Source: Candidatus Brocadiaceae bacterium
Lineage (GTDB): Bacteria; Planctomycetota; MHYJ01; JACQXL01; CAKKQI01
Assembly (NCBI GenBank): GCA_919901895.1
Contig: CAKKQI010000337.1
Span: 1 to 5,480 of the forward strand
Direction of reading: 5' to 3'
Length of the DNA stretch: 5,480 nucleotides
Shown: piece by piece, positions 1 to 5,337 of the stretch
How positions within the stretch are numbered: the first letter of the stretch is position 1
How the letters are laid out: each line of letters opens with the position of its first letter
Notes under the pieces: model-generated
What the model saw: only the letters and a program-made list of their open reading frames with translations
Told to the model about the DNA's origin: nothing
Database searches by the model: none
Translations under genes and position numbers: made by a program

Positions 1-1148
1 AACAAATTTTAACGGTATTATTAACCCTGCTGGTTTTTATGGCACCCACCCGCGTTCTACCAATGAATTCCGAGTTACCGTTTGAGCAACTGGTGAATGA
101 AGCCGAATTGATTCTGATCGCCCAGGTAACAAAAATTACCGAGGAAGAAGTTACGATTAGCGTCGAAGGGAAACCGCTTAAAGGTGACGCGCCGGCCACG
201 TTAATCATTGTTTCTAACCCGGGATTTGAAGATGACGCCTCGTTTACCCGCCCACCCGAACCGTCACGGGTTATTCTTTTCCTATTGTTTGACGGAAAAA
301 ATTACAGCGTTTATGGCGGCCGTCAGGGTAAATATACGATTGAAAATGGAAAAGTCCTGCAACGGGGTATCAGCGAAAAAGAATTTGTCGCTCATATTAA
401 TAAGATTCTTCAAGAAGAAAATAAAACTTCTTTCCGGAAACGGAATGAAGCCCGGGATTTGATCAACCTGGTCAGTAATCCCTCCTTTGGAATTAAGGAA
501 AAGGAGTCCGCCCGGAAAAAATTAGACGCCCTTAAAGGAAAATATAAAGTGGAAACTTTTATTGATGTGTTAAATAATACTTCAATTGATAAAGATACCC
601 GGGTTTACGCGGCTAAAGAACTGGGAACAATCCCCGACCCCAGAAGCACCAAACCGCTGGCTTGGACCTGTCTGGCTGATGAAGTCGGTGAAATCAGAGA
701 AGCGGCTTATCATTCTTTAAAGGCCTTAAAACCAACCGGTGTTGAAGAATTTTATCTCAAGGGACTCCGGCACGTTTCACCGAACGTCCGGGCCCGCGGC
801 ATTTTTTTACTCCAGGACATTGGTAATCGCAGCGTCATTAAAGAACTCGTTGAACATCTGGTAATTATCTCTTCCGCCTCCCCGCGGGTGCACGTCTATT
901 ATGGCCGGGATTTTACTTACATCCAGGATCTGGAAGTTGTTTCCGGATCGCTGGCTTATGACCCGGTTCTGGCTACCGGCCGGACCGGCGTGGTTCTGGA
1001 TGTGCAGATAATTAAAGTAGAACAGAAGATTACCCTGGCGATTGAACGCCGGCTGGTCGGTCAGGCCTTGAATAATTTAGCCGGCCAGGATTTCGGAGAC
1101 GACCCTAAAAAATGGGCCGCCTGGTGGAATGAAAATAAAACAAATTAA
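1..1148 (+). CDS. Exported HEAT-repeat protein, 5'-partial (planctomycete-type)
   Basis: The reading frame is open from base 3, before the first ATG at 39. The residues encoded there (QILTVLLTLLVF) form the hydrophobic core of a signal peptide that continues through MAPTRVLP. The true start therefore lies a few codons left of the window, and an ATG-39 start would cut the signal peptide. Numbering from ATG-39, residues about 17-125 form a beta-rich domain beginning 'VNEAELILIAQV', which resembles the small exported domains that often precede repeats. Residues about 135-275 are helical HEAT-like repeats (for example 'DTRVYAAKELGTI' and 'VGEIREAAYHSLKAL'). Residues 285-328 are a beta insert ('YIQDLEV', 'TGVVLDV'). 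The tail has G349, F352, G353, D355 and W359/W362/W363. That insert and tail are familiar from exported planctomycete HEAT proteins, and the gene at 1861 has a related tail. HEAT repeats suggest a protein-binding scaffold; no catalytic motif is visible and the specific function is unknown. Confidence 0.85.
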   Translation, partial: QILTVLLTLLVFMAPTRVLPMNSELPFEQLVNEAELILIAQVTKITEEEVTISVEGKPLKGDAPATLIIVSNPGFEDDASFTRPPEPSRVILFLLFDGKNYSVYGGRQGKYTIENGKVLQRGISEKEFVAHINKILQEENKTSFRKRNEARDLINLVSNPSFGIKEKESARKKLDALKGKYKVETFIDVLNNTSIDKDTRVYAAKELGTIPDPRSTKPLAWTCLADEVGEIREAAYHSLKALKPTGVEEFYLKGLRHVSPNVRARGIFLLQDIGNRSVIKELVEHLVIISSASPRVHVYYGRDFTYIQDLEVVSGSLAYDPVLATGRTGVVLDVQIIKVEQKITLAIERRLVGQALNNLAGQDFGDDPKKWAAWWNENKTN

Positions 1149-1170
1149 ACCAATTTTATGGAGGTGACTT

Positions 1171-1818
1171 ATGTTAAAAAAAATGTTGTGTTTGGCGGCG
1201 CTGCTCGGAGTTAGCGGTGTGTTTTGGACCACCGGTCAGGGCCGGGCGGCCGGAGAAGAATCCACGGAACAATTCTTAAAAAAGTACTCCCTGGCCGAAA
1301 GTCTTGAACTCGGTTTTGAAATGGACGCCACTAGTCCCTTACATGACGAATTTTCCGGGATTCAAAAATATTTTCTGACCGCGGCCCATACCATTAATGA
1401 GAACAGCACCTTCAAATTAAAATTCGGTTCCTTAACGGCTGATTATGAGGATACCAAGGCGAATAATGTGGCTGCCGGTACGTTACGCGAAGCGCCCTTT
1501 AGTGTGAGTCTCATCACCGGACTGAACCGCTCCGGTACGTTTAAACCTTACCTGGGCTGGGGATTAAATTTCGTCCGGTATGTTGATTTTGACGCCGACC
1601 TGCCTCGATATGCAGAAGTTAAAGCCCGCAATACCGTAGGTTACCATTTAGTCGCCGGTTTTAAGTATATCTCGACGCGGAACTTCACGCTTAGTCTGGA
1701 CCTGACCGGCGAACAACTGAAACCCTTCACCCTCAAAGACCGCTTAATGGTTCTGCCCAAACGAAAGGTGAATCTGAGCAACGCGAGCATCGGCTTATCT
1801 ATCGCCCTGCTCTTTTAA
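1171..1818 (+). CDS. Small outer-membrane beta-barrel protein, OmpW-like
   Basis: This 215-residue protein has a clear signal peptide: a KK n-region, a hydrophobic core at residues 6-20, and probable cleavage after GRAA near residue 27. The mature part shows alternating polar/hydrophobic strands, such as 'STFKLKFGSL', 'FSVSLITGLN' and 'FTLSLDLTG'. It also has 'FKPYLGWGLNFV' at 124-135, the pattern seen in OmpW-family barrels ('kPYvGaGvN'). The protein ends in phenylalanine (IALLF), the usual C-terminal signal for insertion by the BAM machinery. The size suits an eight-stranded barrel. ATG-1171 is chosen because GGAGGTGA at 1160-1167 lies at the right distance; the next ATG (1183) is too far. 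The gene begins 22 bases after the preceding one, so co-expression is likely. OmpW proteins are thought to pass small hydrophobic molecules, but the substrate here is unknown. Exact family membership is inferred from size and strand pattern. Confidence 0.8.
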   Translation: MLKKMLCLAALLGVSGVFWTTGQGRAAGEESTEQFLKKYSLAESLELGFEMDATSPLHDEFSGIQKYFLTAAHTINENSTFKLKFGSLTADYEDTKANNVAAGTLREAPFSVSLITGLNRSGTFKPYLGWGLNFVRYVDFDADLPRYAEVKARNTVGYHLVAGFKYISTRNFTLSLDLTGEQLKPFTLKDRLMVLPKRKVNLSNASIGLSIALLF

Positions 1819-1860
1819 ATAAAAATAAACTTTTGAAAAATTTTATTAAGGAATATTAAC

Positions 1861-2937
1861 ATGCCGACGTTAAAAATAAAAACAAGTTTTTTCTTATTCG
1901 CAGGCATCCTGTTAATCTGGAGCGGATTAATAAGCGCGTTACCTTCGGAACCAAGCAAAGAGTCCCCCGAAAAAATTTACCACGCAAGAAAACAGGAACT
2001 TAAAGAGTTTGAACCGGATAAAACTAAAGGAATTGACCTGGCCCGGCATCAGGCACTGGCCGTCTGGTGCTATAACAACGGACTTCGTAAAGAAGCGGTT
2101 CAGGAATTCATGGAAATAATCAAACACGTCCCCGAAGATAAAACCGCCCCATCATACCTGCGCCTGATGGATTATGATTATTACGACGGGCAATGGCGTC
2201 CGGCCAAAGAAATCGCTCAATTAGAAGAAAAAAGAACCACCCAATTATTAACACACTTAAAAAGTAAAAATGAGGAAAAACAGGCCGAAGCCAAAACAGG
2301 ATTAGCGAAAATTAAGCCCATTTTTAAGATCAACCCGCTGGTTAAGGCCTTAAAAGACCCGGAGGAAAATCTGCGCACCTACGCAATTGATTCACTCATA
2401 GAAATCAATCGCAAAGAACTGGTTCCCTTTCTGGTGGAATCATCCATTATGGATAAATCCGAAGCCGTCCGGGAACAGGCCTTGAATGCTGTCCAAAAAA
2501 TAGCTGTGAAAGAAAGCATCCCGTGGTATGGCTATTTTGCTGAAAACGGCAACGGATTAGCCCGACTGCGTTCGGTCAATGCCCTGGGCGCATTAAAACA
2601 ACCTGCGGCCGTGCCGTATCTGGTCCAGACAATGTACCGCGTCACCATTTTACTCAGAGGCGAAAAGGTGTCACAAAAAGACCTGCGGAATTTTAGAATT
2701 GACACGGGCGATCGCTATGGCGATGGAAGTCCTATCCCTGATAACGCCTTATCGTTACAATTACCCTGGATAGAACGAGTGTCCATTAACACAATCGCCA
2801 CCGTGCCGGCCGGAGGCGAGATTTCGCTGGTCAACCAGTTGGAAGCAACCGCTCAGGCATTGGAAGGTATCACCGGTGAAAAATTAGGCACGGATTACGA
2901 AAAATGGGTCGCGTGGTATGAGGAAAATAGCCAATAA
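1861..2937 (+). CDS. Exported TPR-like/HEAT-repeat protein (planctomycete-type)
   Basis: This is a 358-residue protein with a signal peptide: K5 and K7, hydrophobic core at 9-24, likely cleavage near A26. Residues 57-115 hold a TPR-like helical pair ('LAVWCYNNGLRKEAVQEFMEII') followed by 'YYDGQWRP'. The order W-C...NGL..EA...P(D/E)...DG.W is a recurrent module of exported planctomycete proteins. Residues 125-155 are very rich in K, E and Q and probably helical or coiled coil. Residues 157-255 contain three HEAT-like repeats ('NLRTYAIDSLIEI', 'EAVREQALNAVQKI', 'LARLRSVNALGAL'). A beta-type insert (about 258-318) and the tail 'GITGEKLGTDYEKWVAWYEEN' pattern (G336 to W352) match the end of the gene at 1-1148, so the two share ancestry at least in the C-terminal half. 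An AAGGA ribosome site at 1848-1852 supports the start. Probable role is a periplasmic scaffold; partner unknown and no enzyme motif seen. Confidence 0.85.
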   Translation: MPTLKIKTSFFLFAGILLIWSGLISALPSEPSKESPEKIYHARKQELKEFEPDKTKGIDLARHQALAVWCYNNGLRKEAVQEFMEIIKHVPEDKTAPSYLRLMDYDYYDGQWRPAKEIAQLEEKRTTQLLTHLKSKNEEKQAEAKTGLAKIKPIFKINPLVKALKDPEENLRTYAIDSLIEINRKELVPFLVESSIMDKSEAVREQALNAVQKIAVKESIPWYGYFAENGNGLARLRSVNALGALKQPAAVPYLVQTMYRVTILLRGEKVSQKDLRNFRIDTGDRYGDGSPIPDNALSLQLPWIERVSINTIATVPAGGEISLVNQLEATAQALEGITGEKLGTDYEKWVAWYEENSQ

Positions 2938-2939
2938 CC

Positions 2940-2970
2940 GGAATGATGGAATGATGGGAAATTGGATGAT
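2940..2970. repeat. Short tandem repeat, 8-base unit
   Basis: Two perfect copies of GGAATGAT (2940-2947 and 2948-2955) are followed by two degenerate units, GGGAAATT (2956-2963) and GGATGAT (2964-2970). The array begins three bases after the stop codon of the preceding gene and fills about half of the 67-base gap before the next one. It looks like a simple-sequence array and could vary in copy number. No role is evident. Confidence 0.6.
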
Positions 2971-3004
2971 TACTTGAAATTCTGTTTTATATGAAAGAAA
3001 TTTT

Positions 3005-3856
3005 ATGCATCAACGAATTATTTTAATCCTGCTATCCTGTAGTTTGTTATTATCCATCATAGTTTTAACCTCGGTCCGGGCGACGGAAGACCAAAAAACA
3101 CCCGTACCAAAACAATCAGATAAGCCATCCGAACCAACCAAACCGCCGGCACCAAACAAGACCACCACCCCCGAGCCGGCTGAGAAACAGGCTGAACCAA
3201 AAACAGAAAAACTTTCGGAATTATTAACCCCTTTACCGGTGGTCACCGAATACCAAGACGTTAAAAACCGGCTGGATTCTTTAAAAATTACGGTTGATTT
3301 GTTAGACGTCCCTTTTGAAGAAGCCGTGGAATATTTTCGGATTATCGGTGGAATTAATTTCATCATTGACCGGCGTATTTACGAAGATGGGAAAAAACCT
3401 AAAAATGTTACCCTGCAGTTTAAAAAAACAACCCTGGGAACGGTTTTAAAATTTATGATTATGCTTCAAGGTTACCGTTGCATTTTTAAACAGGGATCTT
3501 TGCTTATTCTACCTGAAGAAATTTATGACGACGACGAATTTGTCACGCTGACTTATAATATTCCGGACCTGCTCGCCCCGCCCCCGCCGGATTTCCCCGG
3601 ACCGAGTCTGGCCTTACCGTCAGCCGTCGGCGGAAACATCTGGCGCTCTCCTCCCCTTGAAAAAACACCCAGGGAACCGTTAACCGAAGATGATATCAAA
3701 GAAGCCGTTCAGGTCAAAACCGGGCAGGAGTGCTGGGAAGCTAAACGCACCGCCTGGACGATTATCCGGAAACAGTTCCTGGTGGTAACCCAGACAATGG
3801 ATGCCCATAAACAGATCGCGGAAACCTTGAATGAATTAAGGATGCATAAACGATAA
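3005..3856 (+). CDS. Exported STN/secretin N0-N1-like protein without a secretin channel
   Basis: This 283-residue protein has a signal peptide at 1-26 (cleavage after V-R-A is likely). A proline/lysine/threonine-rich linker spans 27-66 and suggests an extended periplasmic spacer. Residues 93-171 match the STN/secretin N0 fold: 'ITVDLLDVPFEEAVEYF', 'GINFIID', 'VTLQFKKTTLGTVLKFMI', then 'YRCIFKQGSLLILPEE'. A linker 'YNIPDLL' (184-190) with 'DFPGP' (196-200) leads to an N1-like segment (226-280) ending 'FLVVTQTMDAHKQIAETLNELR'. The protein stops there, so the beta-barrel domain of true secretins is absent. The next gene has the same linker and N1 module plus a reduced secretin core, so the two may work together. 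STN/N0 domains in other systems bind inner-membrane partners or regulators. ATG-3005 is the first start after the in-frame stop at 2975, although its ribosome site (AAAGAAA) is weak. Domain call is good; function is inference. Confidence 0.82.
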   Translation: MHQRIILILLSCSLLLSIIVLTSVRATEDQKTPVPKQSDKPSEPTKPPAPNKTTTPEPAEKQAEPKTEKLSELLTPLPVVTEYQDVKNRLDSLKITVDLLDVPFEEAVEYFRIIGGINFIIDRRIYEDGKKPKNVTLQFKKTTLGTVLKFMIMLQGYRCIFKQGSLLILPEEIYDDDEFVTLTYNIPDLLAPPPPDFPGPSLALPSAVGGNIWRSPPLEKTPREPLTEDDIKEAVQVKTGQECWEAKRTAWTIIRKQFLVVTQTMDAHKQIAETLNELRMHKR

Positions 3857-3884
3857 ACTAAATTTTATTTAGGAGAATATTATT

Positions 3885-4883
3885 ATGAAGAAAGCGGCAA
3901 AAATTTTATTAACCGGCTGTTTTATTTTAACAGAGTGGTTATTAATGAACGGATGCGGGAGTGGACCGGAAGTAATCAAGCCGGAGACGGAGAAAAAACC
4001 GGCTTCTCCGCTTAACGTAGAAAAAATCAACGACTCTATGGTGGAAACCAGATGGTATGATATTCTTGACCTGACCATTCCGATTATGGACTTACCTGGT
4101 CCGAATATCGTGACAAACCAAATAGAAGGACGAACCGAAGATTCTTCAACGGCTCATCAGATTTCCGGTGAACAATTAATAGAATTAATTAGGAATAAGG
4201 TGGGTAAGACTGAAGGCCAATGGGATACTCCCTTCAGTATTGAGTTCCAAGAAAGCAACGGCGTTTTAGTTGTTAAACACTTGCCCACGGTTCATCAGCA
4301 AATTACTGAATTGTTGAAAGAAATTCGTTCTGAAATGGATGTAGTTGTCACCAATGACATCTTGTTTCTGGAAGTCTCTGAAAATGTTAGGGAAAATATC
4401 AGTAAACTTTACTCTGCTAAGGTTCTGACCACGACCGCTGAAGCAACTTTACGTTACAGCATCCTTAATAATCCAGCCGTTTCAATGATTTTACAAGCCG
4501 TCCAGAAAAACCCTGATTCCAACAAAATATTAACTACCTCGAAACTAACCTGTTTGAACAATCAAAAAAGCCATCTTGCTGTCCTCAAGCAGGAAGAAAC
4601 GACGAACCCGGTTTCAGATGTCGTGACGACAGGAACGGTTCTGGACATCCACCCCTTCATTAGTACTGATAAAAAACATATTACGTTGCATCTGAAATTG
4701 CAACGGGCGGAAACGGACGCATCAAAACTGGTTATTCCAAATTTCAGTGTGGTTGTACCAGATGGTGGCACGATTTTAATCAGTTGCCACCCCACAGAAC
4801 AGGCGAAGAAAATGACCGGGCTGGAAAAGAAAGTTTTCGTAATGATTATTAGACCTGAAATTATAGCTATGTCCGAATGGTAG
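3885..4883 (+). CDS. Secretin-like (type II/III secretion family) probable lipoprotein, reduced core
   Basis: This is a 332-residue protein. Its N-terminal hydrophobic stretch leads to 'LLMNGCGSG', so Cys24 is a plausible lipidation site, although M21/N22 make a poor lipobox. Residues 58-72 ('YDILDL', 'DLPGP') repeat the linker of the preceding gene. Residues 94-150 are N1-like, ending 'NGVLVVKHLPTVHQQITELLKEIR'. Residues 157-327 resemble the secretin C-terminal domain: 'ILFLEVSE', 'ILTTSKLTCLNNQ' (the 'iLs.P.lttlnnq' signature), 'GTVLDIHPFIS', 'VVVPDGGTILIS', and the closing 'VFVMIIRPEII'. True secretins are usually much longer and carry a 'VPlLsdIPllG' type segment between the last two motifs. 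Here that interval is short and the motif is missing, so pore formation is uncertain. AGGAG at 3871-3875 sets the start, 28 bases after the previous gene. It ends in TAG, whereas the other complete genes here end in TAA. Confidence 0.83.
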   Translation: MKKAAKILLTGCFILTEWLLMNGCGSGPEVIKPETEKKPASPLNVEKINDSMVETRWYDILDLTIPIMDLPGPNIVTNQIEGRTEDSSTAHQISGEQLIELIRNKVGKTEGQWDTPFSIEFQESNGVLVVKHLPTVHQQITELLKEIRSEMDVVVTNDILFLEVSENVRENISKLYSAKVLTTTAEATLRYSILNNPAVSMILQAVQKNPDSNKILTTSKLTCLNNQKSHLAVLKQEETTNPVSDVVTTGTVLDIHPFISTDKKHITLHLKLQRAETDASKLVIPNFSVVVPDGGTILISCHPTEQAKKMTGLEKKVFVMIIRPEIIAMSEW

Positions 4884-4912
4884 GATACACTATCAGAATA
4901 TTTCAACATAAA

Positions 4913-4933
4913 TTTCCCCACGTTAACGGGAAA
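4913..4933 (+). other. Short inverted repeat next to a ribosome binding site
   Basis: TTTCCC (4913-4918) and GGGAAA (4928-4933) can pair as a six-base stem around the nine-base loop CACGTTAAC, which itself contains the palindrome GTTAAC. The right arm ends one base before the GAGGAGG ribosome site (4935-4941) of the next gene. There is no run of T after it, so it is not a standard intrinsic terminator. It could tune translation or mRNA stability, or be chance. Confidence 0.3.
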
Positions 4934-4950
4934 AGAGGAGGCGAAAAAAT

Positions 4951-5163
4951 ATGTCAAAGAAATTGTTTTTATTGCTGGTTTTAATCGGGACCGCTCTCAC
5001 CGGTTGTATCGGGATGAACCCGGAAAATGAACCTTCTTGGACTGATGATTTTGAACACGAAAAACGTCATTTCCGGGCTCTCTGGCAGGATATGGGAAGC
5101 GTGCACCGGTTCATTGACCGGCACCTGTTTAACTTTGACGAAACCGATCCGAGCCGGTATTAA
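4951..5163 (+). CDS. Small lipoprotein of 70 residues, function unknown
   Basis: The signal peptide is a textbook lipoprotein type: SKK n-region, hydrophobic core LFLLLVLIG, and lipobox L-T-G-C with Cys19 as the lipidated residue. GAGGAGG at 4935-4941 is well placed for ATG-4951. The mature part is only 52 residues and highly charged. It holds a probable helix ('FEHEKRHFRALWQDMGSVHRFIDRHLF') and ends 'NFDETDPSRY'. With its size and place downstream of a secretin-like gene, a pilotin-like or anchoring role can be imagined, but this is inference only; I do not recognise a named family. Small lipoproteins with a helical H-R...D-R-x-L/F-F-N-x-D...DP tail seem familiar from planctomycete genomes, which would need a search. 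The stop codon TAA coincides with the left flank of the inverted-repeat element that follows. Confidence 0.8.
   Translation: MSKKLFLLLVLIGTALTGCIGMNPENEPSWTDDFEHEKRHFRALWQDMGSVHRFIDRHLFNFDETDPSRY
5161..5163. repeat. Putative target-site duplication, left copy (TAA)
   Basis: This TAA is both the stop codon of the small lipoprotein gene and the base triplet bordering the left end of the inverted-repeat element. The matching triplet is at 5302-5304. Three bases are little evidence alone, but they sit exactly at the ends defined by the inverted repeat. Confidence 0.45.
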
Positions 5164-5301
5164 GAGCCTATCCTAAAAAGAGGGTAATTTCGTCCCGCCC
5201 TTTTGACGCCTCTTATGCGTAGCGCTTCGCAGAACATAGTCGTAGAACATCGGCGCCAAAAGGGCGGGATGTTTCTACCCTCGAGGTTTTAAGATAGGAT
5301 C
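5164..5301. mobile_element. 138-bp imperfect inverted repeat, probable MITE
   Basis: The two ends are near-complementary over about 50 bases. The 15-base outer arms 5164-5178 and 5287-5301 match at 13 positions. GAGGGTA (5180-5186) pairs perfectly with TACCCTC (5276-5282). The 18-base inner arms 5193-5210 and 5252-5269 match at 17 positions. The centre (5211-5251) holds a small hairpin (TGCG at 5216-5219, CGCA at 5228-5231) and two AGAACAT copies (5231-5237, 5244-5250). TAA lies directly outside each end (5161-5163 and 5302-5304), as a 3-base target duplication would. No coding sequence is inside. Ends beginning GAGCCTATC with a TNA-type duplication recall some IS5-family elements, an attribution from memory that a search must test. 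It could also act as a long mRNA hairpin between the flanking genes. There is no T-run, so it is not a typical terminator. Confidence 0.7.
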
Positions 5302-5304
5302 TAA
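5302..5304. repeat. Putative target-site duplication, right copy (TAA)
   Basis: This is the right-hand partner of the TAA at 5161-5163, directly outside the end of the 138-bp element. Removing the element and one copy joins the lipoprotein stop codon to ACACGAAAG and leaves a 33-base intergenic gap. Confidence 0.45.
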
Positions 5305-5323
5305 ACACGAAAGTCCGAAAAAC

Positions 5324-5330
5324 AGGAGGT
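5324..5330 (+). promoter_or_regulatory. Ribosome binding site that points to an ACG start
   Basis: AGGAGGT is a near-perfect Shine-Dalgarno sequence. The codon at normal distance (eight bases after AGGAGG) is ACG at 5338-5340. There is no ATG, GTG or TTG in this frame between the in-frame stop at 5302 and TTG-5377, so this site decides the start of the last gene. Confidence 0.75.
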
Positions 5331-5337
5331 TAAAAAT

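Noticed and set aside
208..462. Plus-strand open reading frame of 84 codons in another frame
   Set aside because: It is fully inside the first HEAT-repeat gene, with a low-complexity lysine-rich end and no ribosome site.
1176..1183. Run of eight A at the start of the OmpW-like gene, a possible slippage site for phase variation
   Set aside because: It simply encodes the lysines of a signal peptide (TTA AAA AAA ATG). One run of this length without comparison data is weak evidence.
1939..2127. Minus-strand open reading frame of 62 codons
   Set aside because: It is fully inside and antisense to the exported HEAT-repeat gene. The hydrophobic translation mirrors lysine/glutamate-rich codons of the real gene.
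2962..2990. Possible promoter, TTGGAT and TTTTAT with 17-base spacing, before the STN-domain gene
   Set aside because: Both boxes match the sigma-70 consensus poorly, one overlaps the tandem repeat, and the transcript would have almost no leader. A+T-rich spacers produce such matches often.
2991..3026. Eleven-codon open reading frame overlapping the start of the STN-domain gene
   Set aside because: It has ATG and stop but no Shine-Dalgarno sequence and no attenuator-like residue bias. A frame this short is expected by chance.
3010..3366. Open reading frame of 118 codons on the minus strand
   Set aside because: It lies opposite the proline-rich linker and STN domain of a well-supported plus-strand gene. 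Its serine/glycine/valine-rich composition is what the reverse of proline-rich codons gives, and it has no recognisable features.
4562..4957. Open reading frame of 131 codons on the minus strand
   Set aside because: It is antisense to the secretin-core coding region, with no ribosome site or family resemblance, while the plus strand shows clear conserved motifs.
5164..5301. Intrinsic terminator or CRISPR-type repeat at the inverted repeat
   Set aside because: No T-run follows the right arm, the arms are far longer than typical terminators, and there are no regularly spaced identical repeats. A transposon-derived element with flanking TAA fits better.
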